Shown piece by piece: positions 1 to 7,044 of a DNA stretch of 64,000 nucleotides (the stretch's first letter is position 1; every line of letters starts with the position of its first letter). The notes below the pieces were generated by a model that was not told the origin of the DNA, did not search any database, and saw only the letters and a program-made list of their open reading frames with translations. The stretch is from positions 62,001-126,000 of the forward strand of contig NZ_QKZO01000001.1 in assembly GCF_003254295.1 (NCBI RefSeq), in the 5' to 3' direction. A program made the position numbers and the translations under genes. Origin of the DNA: Rhodobacter capsulatus (lineage in GTDB: Bacteria; Pseudomonadota; Alphaproteobacteria; Rhodobacterales; Rhodobacteraceae).

Positions 1-399
1 TGCAAGCTGCATGCGGCCCGCGCGCAGGGGGAACTGACGCCCGAGGCGATCAACGCGCTCTGGATGTCGGTGCAGGCGGAAAGCCTCGGCCCGGCATTTG
101 ACTTCATGCCGGGCTACGAGACCTTCTGGACCTATATCCCGCATTTCGTGCATTCGCCCTTCTACGTCTATGCCTATGCTTTCGGCGACGGGCTGGTGAA
201 TGCGCTTTACGCCACCTATGCGGCGGGTCTGCCGGACTTCCAGACGAAATATTTCGAGATGCTGGAGGCGGGCGGCTCGAAGCACCACAAGGATCTTCTG
301 GCGCCCTTTGGTCTGGATGCCTCGGATCCGGCCTTCTGGGACAAGGGTCTGTCGATGATCGCCGGGCTGATCGACGAGCTGGAGGCGATGGAGGCCTGA
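1..399 (+). CDS. pepF: Oligoendopeptidase F-type M3 zinc peptidase, C-terminal end only
   Basis: Only the last 132 codons are in the window; the frame is open from base 1, so the gene starts upstream. The visible part matches the C-terminal helical lobe of M3-family oligoendopeptidases: an aromatic stretch YIPHFVHSPFYVYAYAFG, then GGSKHHKDLLAPFGLD close to the end, an arrangement typical of PepF. These enzymes cut short peptides in the cytoplasm using an HExxH zinc site, which would lie upstream and cannot be checked here. The next gene follows in the same direction after 64 bases. The family call is fairly sure; the exact subfamily is not. Confidence 0.8.
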   Translation, partial: CKLHAARAQGELTPEAINALWMSVQAESLGPAFDFMPGYETFWTYIPHFVHSPFYVYAYAFGDGLVNALYATYAAGLPDFQTKYFEMLEAGGSKHHKDLLAPFGLDASDPAFWDKGLSMIAGLIDELEAMEA

Positions 400-463
400 C
401 GCTACCTTGGCGCTTTGCGCCTGCCCCCGGCCCTGCTAGCCTTTCCGAAACGGAGGGGGGCGC

Positions 464-1639
464 ATGGGCTGGGGAAAACGCATCGGATGGGGCCTCGGCG
501 GGGCCGTGATCCTGGCGGCGGGGGCGTTCTTCGCCCTTGCCCCCGGCATAGTCGAGCGGGGCCAGAACAAGGTCGTGCCGCATGATCCCTGGCCGGTCTC
601 GGCGCGGGCGGCGGCGCTGCACAAGACGCTCGTCATCGGCGACTGGCATTCGGATGCGCTCTTGTGGGACCGGGATCTGCTGACGCGCTCGGATCGCGGC
701 CATGTCGATCTGCCGCGGCTGCGGGCGGGCAATGTGGCGGTGCAGGTCTTCACCACGGTGACGAAAACACCGGCCGGGATGAATTACGACCATAACGACG
801 CCGGGGCGCGGGACAACATCACGCTTCTGGTGATCGGCCAGCTGCGCCCGCTGAAGACCTGGTTCAGCCTGAGCGAACGCGCGCTCGATCAGGCGGCGCG
901 ACTGACGGCGATGGCCGACAAGGCGCCCGATCAGCTGGTGGTGGTGCGCAAGCGGGCCGATCTCGACCGGGTGCTGGCGGCGCGGGCGCAGGGCGCGCAA
1001 ACCGTGGCCGGGATTCTGGGCGCCGAGGGCGGCCATGTGCTGGAAGGCCGGATCGAAAATCTGGATCGGCTTCACGACGCCGGGTTCCGGCTGATCGGGC
1101 TGACGCATTTCTTCGACAACGAACTGGGCGGCTCGCTGCATGGCGAGGACGACACCGGGCTGACGCCTTTCGGGCGGCAGGTGGTCGAGGCGATGGTGCA
1201 AAGGCAGATGGTGATCGACCTTGCCCATGCCTCGGAACCGATGGCGCGGGAGGTGCTGGCGATGCCGGGCACGCGCCCGATTGTCAGCCACGGCGGCATT
1301 CATGGCCTCTGCCCGGTGAAGCGCAATTTCCCCGATGCGCTGATGCGGGAGATTGCGGCAAAAGGCGGTCTGATCGGGATCGGCGCCTGGGCCGAGGTGA
1401 CCTGCGACGCGACGCCCGCGGGCGTGGCCCGCTCGATCGTGGCCGCAGTGGCCCTGGTGGGCGAAGATCACGTTGCGCTCGGCTCGGATTTCGATGGCGC
1501 GGTCGAAACGCAGATCGATGCTTCGGAACTGGCGGCGCTGACCCAGGCGTTGCTTGACGCAGGGCTGAGCGAGACGGTGATCGCCAAGGTCATGGGCGGC
1601 AACATGATGCGCTATCTGCGCGAGACCCTGCCGCAGTAG
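464..1639 (+). CDS. Membrane-anchored M19 (renal-type) dipeptidase
   Basis: 391 residues. Residues ~5-30 form one hydrophobic segment after a basic start (WGKRIGWGLGGAVILAAGAF), suggesting an N-terminal anchor with the enzyme outside the cytoplasm. The rest follows family M19: GDWHSDALL carries the HxD metal ligands near residue 65, AEGGH the bridging glutamate region, then DLAHAS and VSHGG with later histidines, and GSDFDGAV near the C-terminus. M19 enzymes are binuclear zinc dipeptidases that cleave dipeptides, including some with D-residues. The start at 464 has a strong ribosome site (GGAGGGGGG) just upstream. The substrate cannot be told from sequence. Confidence 0.88.
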   Translation: MGWGKRIGWGLGGAVILAAGAFFALAPGIVERGQNKVVPHDPWPVSARAAALHKTLVIGDWHSDALLWDRDLLTRSDRGHVDLPRLRAGNVAVQVFTTVTKTPAGMNYDHNDAGARDNITLLVIGQLRPLKTWFSLSERALDQAARLTAMADKAPDQLVVVRKRADLDRVLAARAQGAQTVAGILGAEGGHVLEGRIENLDRLHDAGFRLIGLTHFFDNELGGSLHGEDDTGLTPFGRQVVEAMVQRQMVIDLAHASEPMAREVLAMPGTRPIVSHGGIHGLCPVKRNFPDALMREIAAKGGLIGIGAWAEVTCDATPAGVARSIVAAVALVGEDHVALGSDFDGAVETQIDASELAALTQALLDAGLSETVIAKVMGGNMMRYLRETLPQ

Positions 1640-1652
1640 GTGGACCAGGATT

Positions 1653-1855
1653 TCGCCTCGCTTGCGCGAGGCGACCCGCCGGGGGCTTCGCCCCCGGACC
1701 CCCAAGAGGCGTATTTTGCCAAGGAAAACCCCTTCCGTCACCGCCCCGCAATGCGTCGGCGGCCCAGCACCCTGCTTTTCCTTGGCAAAATACGCCGGGG
1801 GGTGCGGGGGGCGGAGCCCCCCGCGGGTCGCCCCGGCTTGCCGGGGCGAAATCCC
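1653..1855. repeat. Large structured intergenic repeat, family 1 copy A
   Basis: Fills the gap between two convergent genes. It is a long inverted repeat: an arm at 1672-1725 (CGACCCGC, a GGGGGCTTCGCCCCC hairpin, then GCGTATTTTGCCAAGGAAAA) is mirrored at 1776-1830 (TTTTCCTTGGCAAAATACGC, a GGGGGGCGGAGCCCCCC hairpin, GCGGGTCG), with about 50 bases between. Related copies lie near 10149, 17155 and 59162. It probably ends transcription from both sides or stabilises 3' ends. No coding function is supported. Confidence 0.85.
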
Positions 1856-1858
1856 CGC

Positions 1859-2674
1859 TTACCCCCAGAGGCTTTCGACCTCGAACCGGGTCAGGCGTGG
1901 ATGCGCGGGCGGGCCGAAGGACGCAAGGCTGGCGAATTGCGGAAATTGCGCGTCGAAAAGCGACAGCATCCGCGGATCGATCATCCGCTCCACGCCCTCG
2001 CCGGGATGAAAGGCCTCGACCTCGAGCCCCGCGACGCGCAGCGAGCCGTGGTGTTCCAGCACCACATGATAGGCCGTGACCGGCGCCGAAGGGGTGACCT
2101 CGATCACGCTGATACCGTCAAGAAAGGCGCGCGCGGGCACATAGGCTGCCTCGGCGCCCGCGACCCGGCGCAGCCGCGGATCGCGCAGGCACAGCCGCGC
2201 CCGCGGGCCCAGCACCAGATCCAGCCCCGGCCGTCCCGCGCCGAAAGCCTCGGCGGTGATCCGCGTCAGGCTGACCTGTTCCTCCAGATCGCGGCCGTTC
2301 TCGGCGCCGGGATAAATCACCATCGAGCCGATCCAGCACACCTGTTCCGGGCGCCCCTCGGCGGTCAGCACGCGCTGGCCGGGCTGCAGATCCTCGATCG
2401 CGACCGGGCCGTCTTCGGTCATCAGCACCGAGCCCCGCGCGAGCGCCGAAAACGCCTCCTCGAAGAGCGGCGTCGCGGGCGCAAGCCGGGTGCTGCTCTC
2501 GACCCTGCCCGCGGCGGTCAGCCAGGCCGCCTCGTAGCGCCGGGTCAGCGGCATCGCGCGTGGCGCCTTCGGCGTCCCCAAGGGCGGCTTGCGGGCAGGC
2601 AGCCCGGCAGAGAAATCATTGCGGTCAACGGGCAGGACAGCCTGCCCGGCCCCGAGCCGGTGGGTAATCGACAT
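1859..2674 (-). CDS. Hint-domain protein without the splicing cysteine
   Basis: 271 residues. Start 2674 is preferred over an upstream ATG at 2716 because GGAAGG stands 7 bases before it. The middle is a Hint (hedgehog/intein) fold of the type common in Rhodobacteraceae: ARGSVLMTEDGPVAIEDLQ, GQRVLTAEGRPEQVCWIG, and near the end YHVVLEHHGSLRV with AFHPGEG. Such proteins normally begin the Hint fold with C-F-x-x-G-T; here the equivalent stretch is SALARGS, so the nucleophilic cysteine is absent and self-cleavage looks unlikely. The N-terminal ~90 residues are not recognised. The function is unknown. Confidence 0.8.
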   Translation of the reverse strand: MSITHRLGAGQAVLPVDRNDFSAGLPARKPPLGTPKAPRAMPLTRRYEAAWLTAAGRVESSTRLAPATPLFEEAFSALARGSVLMTEDGPVAIEDLQPGQRVLTAEGRPEQVCWIGSMVIYPGAENGRDLEEQVSLTRITAEAFGAGRPGLDLVLGPRARLCLRDPRLRRVAGAEAAYVPARAFLDGISVIEVTPSAPVTAYHVVLEHHGSLRVAGLEVEAFHPGEGVERMIDPRMLSLFDAQFPQFASLASFGPPAHPRLTRFEVESLWG

Positions 2675-2881
2675 GGCACAGCCTTCCGGTCTGGTCACAT
2701 CTGCGACGGCCCCCACCGCATGCAGAAAGACCGGATCAGAATGACCGCATCACGGAAGCGCGTCAAATTTCGTGAAGAATTGCTGAACGGCGGCAGCCAA
2801 TCCGCCCCGCCTGCCCGCCACTTGTTGCGGTTACGGCGACAATGCCCGGATTTCGCCGCAATCGGGTCGAATCAGCCGCTT

Positions 2882-2908
2882 GCGGCCGGGGGTGGCAGCC
2901 CCCGGCCG
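2882..2908. terminator. Strong GC hairpin, possible terminator of the 56-residue gene
   Basis: GCGGCCGGGGG and CCCCCGGCCGC flank a short GGCAG loop, about 50 bases beyond the stop of the small leftward gene at 2958. There is no T-run, so Rho-independent termination is uncertain; it may act as a 3' stabiliser. Nothing else is recognised between 2675 and 2957. Confidence 0.5.
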
Positions 2909-2957
2909 CTGCGGCAGCCGATCAGGCCCGAAGGCGCGGCACCAAAGGCGGAAAGGA

Positions 2958-3128
2958 TCAGCAGGCGGCAAGCGCGGGGCGCTTGGCCGCGACCGGGGCC
3001 GCAGCCGCCTTGCGCCGCGCCAGCATCCCGGCGCGGCGGGCACCGCGTTGCCAGGGCATCGCGACAGAGGCCTTGGCGGCGCCTTCAAGGGCGGTCGTCA
3101 TCCAGCGCGGGGTCGGTTTCAGGGTCAT
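2958..3128 (-). CDS. Small basic protein of the LPWQRGARR type, 56 residues
   Basis: Starting at 3128 (AGGAGA seven bases upstream) this gives a 56-residue protein, MTLKPTPRWMTTALEGAAKA then SVAMPWQRGARRAGMLARRK and an Ala-rich tail. I recall similar short proteins in other Rhodobacteraceae with the pattern P-W-x-R-G-x-R-R, so it is probably real although very short and of unknown function. It is strongly basic with no membrane segment. A longer form from an ATG at 3167 lacks a ribosome site. Confidence 0.65.
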   Translation of the reverse strand: MTLKPTPRWMTTALEGAAKASVAMPWQRGARRAGMLARRKAAAAPVAAKRPALAAC

Positions 3129-3351
3129 TCTGCTCTCCTGCGGTTCTGGCGGATCGATGCCCGGCATCGGTCCCTGAGGTGTTTTCCCCCCGCAATACGG
3201 CGGCGATTGGGCACCAAGCGTGCTTTCCTGCGCCCCCCGCGGGCGAAATCATGGCAGGAAGTGTTGCGCGAAACTGCAAAATAAAGGGTTAACGGCTGTC
3301 GCGGCGCGGATTTCGCCACAATCCGCCCCCGGCGGGACCGGAGCGCCCGCC

Positions 3352-4113
3352 CTAAAGCCGAATCGCCGAGATCAGGCGGCCGTAATCCGCCTCGCCCGCA
3401 TGGGTGGTGCGGCGGAAGGAATAGAACCGCTCGGGATCGGAATAGGTGCAGTGCCGCGTCCATTCCGCCTGCCCCACCCCGGCGGCGCGCAACCGCGACA
3501 GCCCGTAGCCCGGCAGATCGAAGAGCGGCTTGCCCGCGGGACCGGCGGCAAAGAACCGCGCCGCCTGCGGATCGTCGCTCAGGAAAGTCTCCATGAAATC
3601 ATGGCCGACCTCATAGGCGCGCTGCGAGATGCAGGGCCCGATCACCGCGGAAATCCGCGCCCGGGCCGCGCCCAGCGCCTCCATCGCGTCCAGCGTCGCC
3701 TCCAGCACGCCGTCGCGGCTGCCGCGCCAGCCCGCATGGGCCGCGCCCACCACCCCGGCCGCGCGGTCGGCAAACAGCACCGGCTGGCAATCCGCCGTCA
3801 GCACGCTGAGCACGATGCCGGGCCGTTTCGTCACCAGCGCATCGGCCCGCACCGGCGCGGCGGGCAGCTCCTCGACCAGCAGCACATCGGCGGAATGGAT
3901 CTGATGCACCCCCACCAGCGCCGCGGGCGCCACCCCCATCGCCGTCGCCACCCGCGCCCGGTTCAGCGCCACCGCCTCGGTCTGATCCGAGGAGCCATGG
4001 CCGCAATTGAGCCCGGCGAAGATGCCGGAAGAGGCCCCGCCCTTGCGGGTGAAGAACCCGTGCGTGACCCCCGAAAGGGCCGGAGAGGTCAGGATGTCAA
4101 GCGTCGTGGGCAT
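3352..4113 (-). CDS. pgeF: PgeF/YfiH-type purine nucleoside phosphorylase (laccase-domain family)
   Basis: 253 residues, the usual family length. Landmarks: THGFFTRKGGASSGIFAGLN near the N-terminus, VHQIHSADV, then ADCQPVLFADRAAGVVGAAH with the Cys and His metal ligands, AGWRG, and IGPCI. The family, once called multicopper polyphenol oxidase or DUF152, is now assigned zinc-dependent purine nucleoside phosphorolysis and deamination, and in some bacteria peptidoglycan editing. It follows the midA-like gene in the same direction after 3 bases, so it is probably the third gene of lgt-midA-pgeF. Confidence 0.92.
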   Translation of the reverse strand: MPTTLDILTSPALSGVTHGFFTRKGGASSGIFAGLNCGHGSSDQTEAVALNRARVATAMGVAPAALVGVHQIHSADVLLVEELPAAPVRADALVTKRPGIVLSVLTADCQPVLFADRAAGVVGAAHAGWRGSRDGVLEATLDAMEALGAARARISAVIGPCISQRAYEVGHDFMETFLSDDPQAARFFAAGPAGKPLFDLPGYGLSRLRAAGVGQAEWTRHCTYSDPERFYSFRRTTHAGEADYGRLISAIRL

Positions 4114-4116
4114 GGA

Positions 4117-5187
4117 TCAAACATCGAAGCCCGGGGGCACCGGGGCGGTTGCGGGAAAAATGGCAAGACTTTGGAACACCTGACCCATTTCTTCGGGATG
4201 GGTCAAGCGCCGATGCGCGGCCAGATGCGCCTCCCGCGTAGCGCCGGAGAGCTTTGCCGCCAGCGCTTCGGCCCGGGCGGCGATGCCGAGCCGCTCCAGC
4301 AGCACCCCCTGCGGGGTCATCGCCGAGGCCTGCGCCCCCGCCGCCCGGGCCGCCTCGGCCAGCGGTTCGAAGGCGACATGGGCGGTCAGATCGGCCGCGC
4401 CGGGGGCGGCAAAAGGATCGCAATACTCATGCGCCCTGACCGCCTGAAACGTGTCGCCCAGACTGCGCCAATGGCCGTAATCGATCACCAGCGCCGCCCC
4501 GCCATGGGCGGCGATGCGGCGGGCGATTTCCCCCAGGATCGGCGCCGCGGCAGGGCAGGTTTCGACCACATCGCCCGGGCACGTGTCGGCCAGCCGGTGT
4601 TCCAGCGCCGCAAAGCGGGTGGGCGGGGCAAGGCCGGGCACAAGGCGCTCTCCCTGCAGCCCCACCTGACGCTCGGCCCAGCCGGCCTCGGTGCGCTGGA
4701 ATTGGCGGATCGGCAGGGCGTCGAAAAACTCGTTCGCCAGCAGGAAGAGCGGCGCCTCGGGCAGGGTTTCGACGCTGTCGTGCCAGGTGACCTGATGCGC
4801 GGCCAGGGTCTTGCGCTGCACCGCGCGCAGGGCGGGCGAGGCCTCGATCAGATGCAGCCGCGCCGCCTCGGCCATGCCGGGAACAGAGCGGATCACCCGC
4901 GCCACATCGGCCATCAGCGTTCCCCGCCCCGGCCCGATTTCCGCCAGGATGAAGGGGGCGGGGCGGCCCTGATCAAGCCAGACCTGCGCCAGACACAGCC
5001 CCAGCATCTCGCCGAACATCTGGCTGATCTCCGGCGCGGTGATGAAATCCCCCGCCCGGCCAAAGGGATCGCGGGTGGCGTAATAGCCGTGCTCGGGATG
5101 CAGCAGGCATTCGGCCATGTAGCGGTCCAGTCCGATCGGTCCCTCGGCCGCGATGCGCGCGGCGAGAAGCCGCGCCAGCGGGGTCAC
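4117..5187 (-). CDS. MidA/NDUFAF7-type SAM-dependent protein methyltransferase
   Basis: 356 residues from a GTG start at 5187, chosen because the start overlaps the lgt stop as GTGA, which implies translational coupling. Family DUF185: [40 protein letters not shown] and the SAM site [19 protein letters not shown]. The mitochondrial homologue NDUFAF7 dimethylates an arginine in complex I subunit NDUFS2. Alphaproteobacterial members are plausibly orthologous and act in the cytoplasm on NuoD, but that is inference. It sits between lgt and pgeF, a common alphaproteobacterial order. Confidence 0.9.
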   Translation of the reverse strand: MTPLARLLAARIAAEGPIGLDRYMAECLLHPEHGYYATRDPFGRAGDFITAPEISQMFGEMLGLCLAQVWLDQGRPAPFILAEIGPGRGTLMADVARVIRSVPGMAEAARLHLIEASPALRAVQRKTLAAHQVTWHDSVETLPEAPLFLLANEFFDALPIRQFQRTEAGWAERQVGLQGERLVPGLAPPTRFAALEHRLADTCPGDVVETCPAAAPILGEIARRIAAHGGAALVIDYGHWRSLGDTFQAVRAHEYCDPFAAPGAADLTAHVAFEPLAEAARAAGAQASAMTPQGVLLERLGIAARAEALAAKLSGATREAHLAAHRRLTHPEEMGQVFQSLAIFPATAPVPPGFDV

Positions 5188-6068
5188 TTCGTCCCCCGGA
5201 TCCGGGCGTAAAGAACCAGCATCAGCCCCATCGCGATCATCGGCGCCGACAGCACCTGCCCCATGGTGACCCCGATATCGCCCAGAAAATAGGCATAGCC
5301 CATCGGATTGGCGGCGCTGGCAAATTGCGCATCGGGCTGGCGGAACAGCTCGACGAAGGCGCGGGCGAGCCCGTAGCCCGTCAGGAACACCCCCATCAGC
5401 AGCCCCGGGCGGCGCAACGCGCCACGGGCAAAAAGCCACCACAGCACGGCGCCCAGAACCAGCCCCTCAAGCCCCGCCTCGTAAAGCTGCGACGGGTGGC
5501 GGGCGCAGGCGTAATCCACCTGCCCGGCCCAGCCGTTGCAGATCTGCGCCGCCTCGACCGGGAAGATCACGCCCCAGGGCGCATCGGTCGGCCGCCCCCA
5601 GAGCTCGGGCTTGATGAAATTGGCGATCCGGCCCAGGAACAGCCCGATCGGCGCCACCAGCGCAAAGGCGTCGCCCACGGACAGGGGCGCGATGCCGCGG
5701 CGCCAGCAAAAGATCAGCCCGGCGACGACAACGCCCGCAAAACCGCCGTGGAACGACATGCCCCCTTCCCAGACCCGGAAAATCGCCAGCGGATCGGTCA
5801 GATAGGTGCCCGGATCGTAGAACAGCACAAAGCCCAGCCGCCCGCCCAGGATGACGCCCAAAATGACCCATGTCAGCAGGTCCTCGACCGCCTCGGGGGC
5901 CATCGGCGCGCGTTTGCCCCAAAGCTTCGGGCGCCGCATCAGCGCGACGACGATGCGCCAGCCCGCCAGCAGGCCTGCGATATAGGCCAGCGCATACCAG
6001 CGGACGGGCCAGTCGAGGATCGGGATCTCGAAGGCATCGGGGGAGATGTCGGGGAAAGGAAGGGCCAT
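5184..6068 (-). CDS. lgt: Prolipoprotein diacylglyceryl transferase
   Basis: 294 residues, start 6068 supported by GAGGAT upstream. Lgt moves diacylglycerol from phosphatidylglycerol to the lipobox cysteine of prolipoproteins in the inner membrane. Several membrane segments are visible, with the signature [13 protein letters not shown], then [14 protein letters not shown] holding the conserved His-Gly-Gly, and [18 protein letters not shown]. In E. coli the last motif reads NGELWGR, so KPELWGR is a small local difference. It is the first gene of the leftward lgt-midA-pgeF set and diverges from ubiK. Confidence 0.96.
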   Translation of the reverse strand: MALPFPDISPDAFEIPILDWPVRWYALAYIAGLLAGWRIVVALMRRPKLWGKRAPMAPEAVEDLLTWVILGVILGGRLGFVLFYDPGTYLTDPLAIFRVWEGGMSFHGGFAGVVVAGLIFCWRRGIAPLSVGDAFALVAPIGLFLGRIANFIKPELWGRPTDAPWGVIFPVEAAQICNGWAGQVDYACARHPSQLYEAGLEGLVLGAVLWWLFARGALRRPGLLMGVFLTGYGLARAFVELFRQPDAQFASAANPMGYAYFLGDIGVTMGQVLSAPMIAMGLMLVLYARIRGTK

Positions 6069-6124
6069 GGCATCCTCGGGCTGAAGCGGTGCCAATTGGC
6101 CCTTGCGCTGCGGCGAAGTCAACC

Positions 6125-6153
6125 TTGTCTCGGCGGGCTGCACGGCCCATATA
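6125..6153 (+). promoter_or_regulatory. Candidate sigma-70 promoter for ubiK
   Basis: TTGTCT at 6125-6130 and CATATA at 6148-6153 are separated by 17 bases, about 50 bases before the ubiK start. Reading CTTGTC/CCCATATA it also loosely resembles a heat-shock promoter. By eye only. Confidence 0.4.
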
Positions 6154-6202
6154 GGGCGCAAGCGGGGTCGCGGGGGCGGCCCGCAGGCAGAAGGTGAAGA
6201 CG

Positions 6203-6442
6203 ATGCAAGCTCCGAACAAACTTTTCGACGAGATGTCGAAGCTGATGACCAATGCGATGGGCGTGGCGCAGGGCGCCAAGACCGAGGCGGAAACGGCGAT
6301 GAAAAGCTGGATGGACCGCTGGATGGCCGATCGCGATTTCGTCACCCGCGAGGAATTCGACGCGGTGAAGGCGATGGCCGCGAAAGCGCGCGAGGAAAAC
6401 GAGGCGCTCAAGGCCCGGCTCGACGCGCTGGAAGCCAAGTAA
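6203..6442 (+). CDS. ubiK: UbiK/BMFP-type ubiquinone biosynthesis accessory factor
   Basis: 79 residues from ATG 6203 with AAGG at suitable spacing. It begins [20 protein letters not shown] and ends in a coiled coil, [20 protein letters not shown] then [14 protein letters not shown], the layout of the BMFP (YqiC/UbiK) family. E. coli UbiK binds lipids and helps aerobic ubiquinone synthesis together with UbiJ. The same role here is by homology. It diverges from lgt and is followed by an intrinsic terminator. Confidence 0.85.
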   Translation: MQAPNKLFDEMSKLMTNAMGVAQGAKTEAETAMKSWMDRWMADRDFVTREEFDAVKAMAAKAREENEALKARLDALEAK

Positions 6443-6472
6443 GCTTTCGGTTTCTTCTTGGGGAAAATACGC

Positions 6473-6508
6473 CCGCCGGAGGTTCACGCCTTCGGCGGTT
6501 TTGTTTTG
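6473..6508 (+). terminator. Intrinsic terminator of ubiK
   Basis: CCGCCGGAGG (6473-6482) pairs with CCTTCGGCGG (6489-6498) around a six-base loop, followed by TTTTGTTTTG: a ten-pair stem with a T-rich tail about 30 bases past the ubiK stop. Just before it, TTCTTGGGGAAAATACGCC resembles one arm of the family 1 intergenic repeat. Confidence 0.85.
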
Positions 6509-6519
6509 CGTTCCACCTC

Positions 6520-6735
6520 AGTTCGGGCGGATCAGGAAAGGCACCGCCTTTCCCCGCCCGCGGCACAACGCGAATGAGAAGACCGTTTCCCCAAGCACGA
6601 CGAGAGGCCGGAGCCCGTCCCGGCGGGCGAGAAGCGCCCGCCATGGGCGGGGCTGGCGGCTCACCGGGACGCTTTGGCGCCCCGGCGGTCATGGGACATC
6701 TGTTTCGCATCGCCTCGGCGATGGCCGAGGCCAAG
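6520..6735 (+). repeat. ~215-bp dispersed repeat, family 2 copy 1
   Basis: Matches, in inverted orientation, 43803-44020. Shared blocks in order: TTCGGGCGGATC, hairpin GGAAAGGCACCGCCTTTCC, AAGACCGTTTCCCCAAGCAC, a second GC hairpin, GGCGGTCATGGGAC, CCTCGGCGATGGCC. Only the hairpin loop differs in the first stem (ACC here, ACT in the other copy). It lies between the 3' ends of convergent genes. Open frames run through it but their middle is frame-shifted between the copies, so I read it as non-coding. Confidence 0.85.
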
Positions 6736-6741
6736 ATGGCG

Positions 6742-7044
6742 TCACTTCAGCGCCACATCCTGCGCCAGCCCGCCATCGGGCCGATAGACCAGCACCCGGC
6801 CGCTTGCCGTGACAACCACGGTAAAGCCCTTGCCGAAAGTCACCGTCTCGGCCTTTTCCCCCGCGGGGAGCGTGATCGCTTCGGGCAGGGCGGGCAGCTT
6901 CGTCGCCCCCGGCAGGCGGGTGACAAGCAGGAAGATGATCGTTAGAAGGCCGAAGATCATCACCCCCGCAAGGGTGGTGGTGAGAATCTTCAGAAACTTC
7001 ACCTCAGGCGGCGGCGCCGGATCGGAAGGCATCATGTCGGACAT
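6742..7044 (-). CDS. Small single-span membrane protein (possibly DUF6476)
   Basis: 100 residues from ATG 7044, chosen because AGGAGGTG lies nine bases upstream. After a polar, proline-rich start there is one membrane segment at about residues 20-43 (TTTLAGVMIFGLLTIIFLLV), then a soluble domain rich in Val and Thr ending GRVLVYRPDGGLAQDVALK. I believe it fits a Rhodobacteraceae family of small proteins (DUF6476) but that is from memory. The start overlaps the start of the divergent pseudouridine synthase by 11 bases. Function unknown. Confidence 0.75.
   Translation of the reverse strand: MSDMMPSDPAPPPEVKFLKILTTTLAGVMIFGLLTIIFLLVTRLPGATKLPALPEAITLPAGEKAETVTFGKGFTVVVTASGRVLVYRPDGGLAQDVALK

Noticed and set aside
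1653-1855. Insertion sequence remnant, suggested by long inverted arms
   Set aside because: No transposase fragment, no target duplication, and sister copies have the same short non-coding structure at gene ends.
6408-6734. A 108-codon leftward frame, and a matching frame near 43826, inside the family 2 repeats as a duplicated small gene
   Set aside because: The ends match in protein but the central third is read in different frames because of compensating one-base indels, and no ribosome site is seen. Nucleotide-level conservation fits a non-coding element better.
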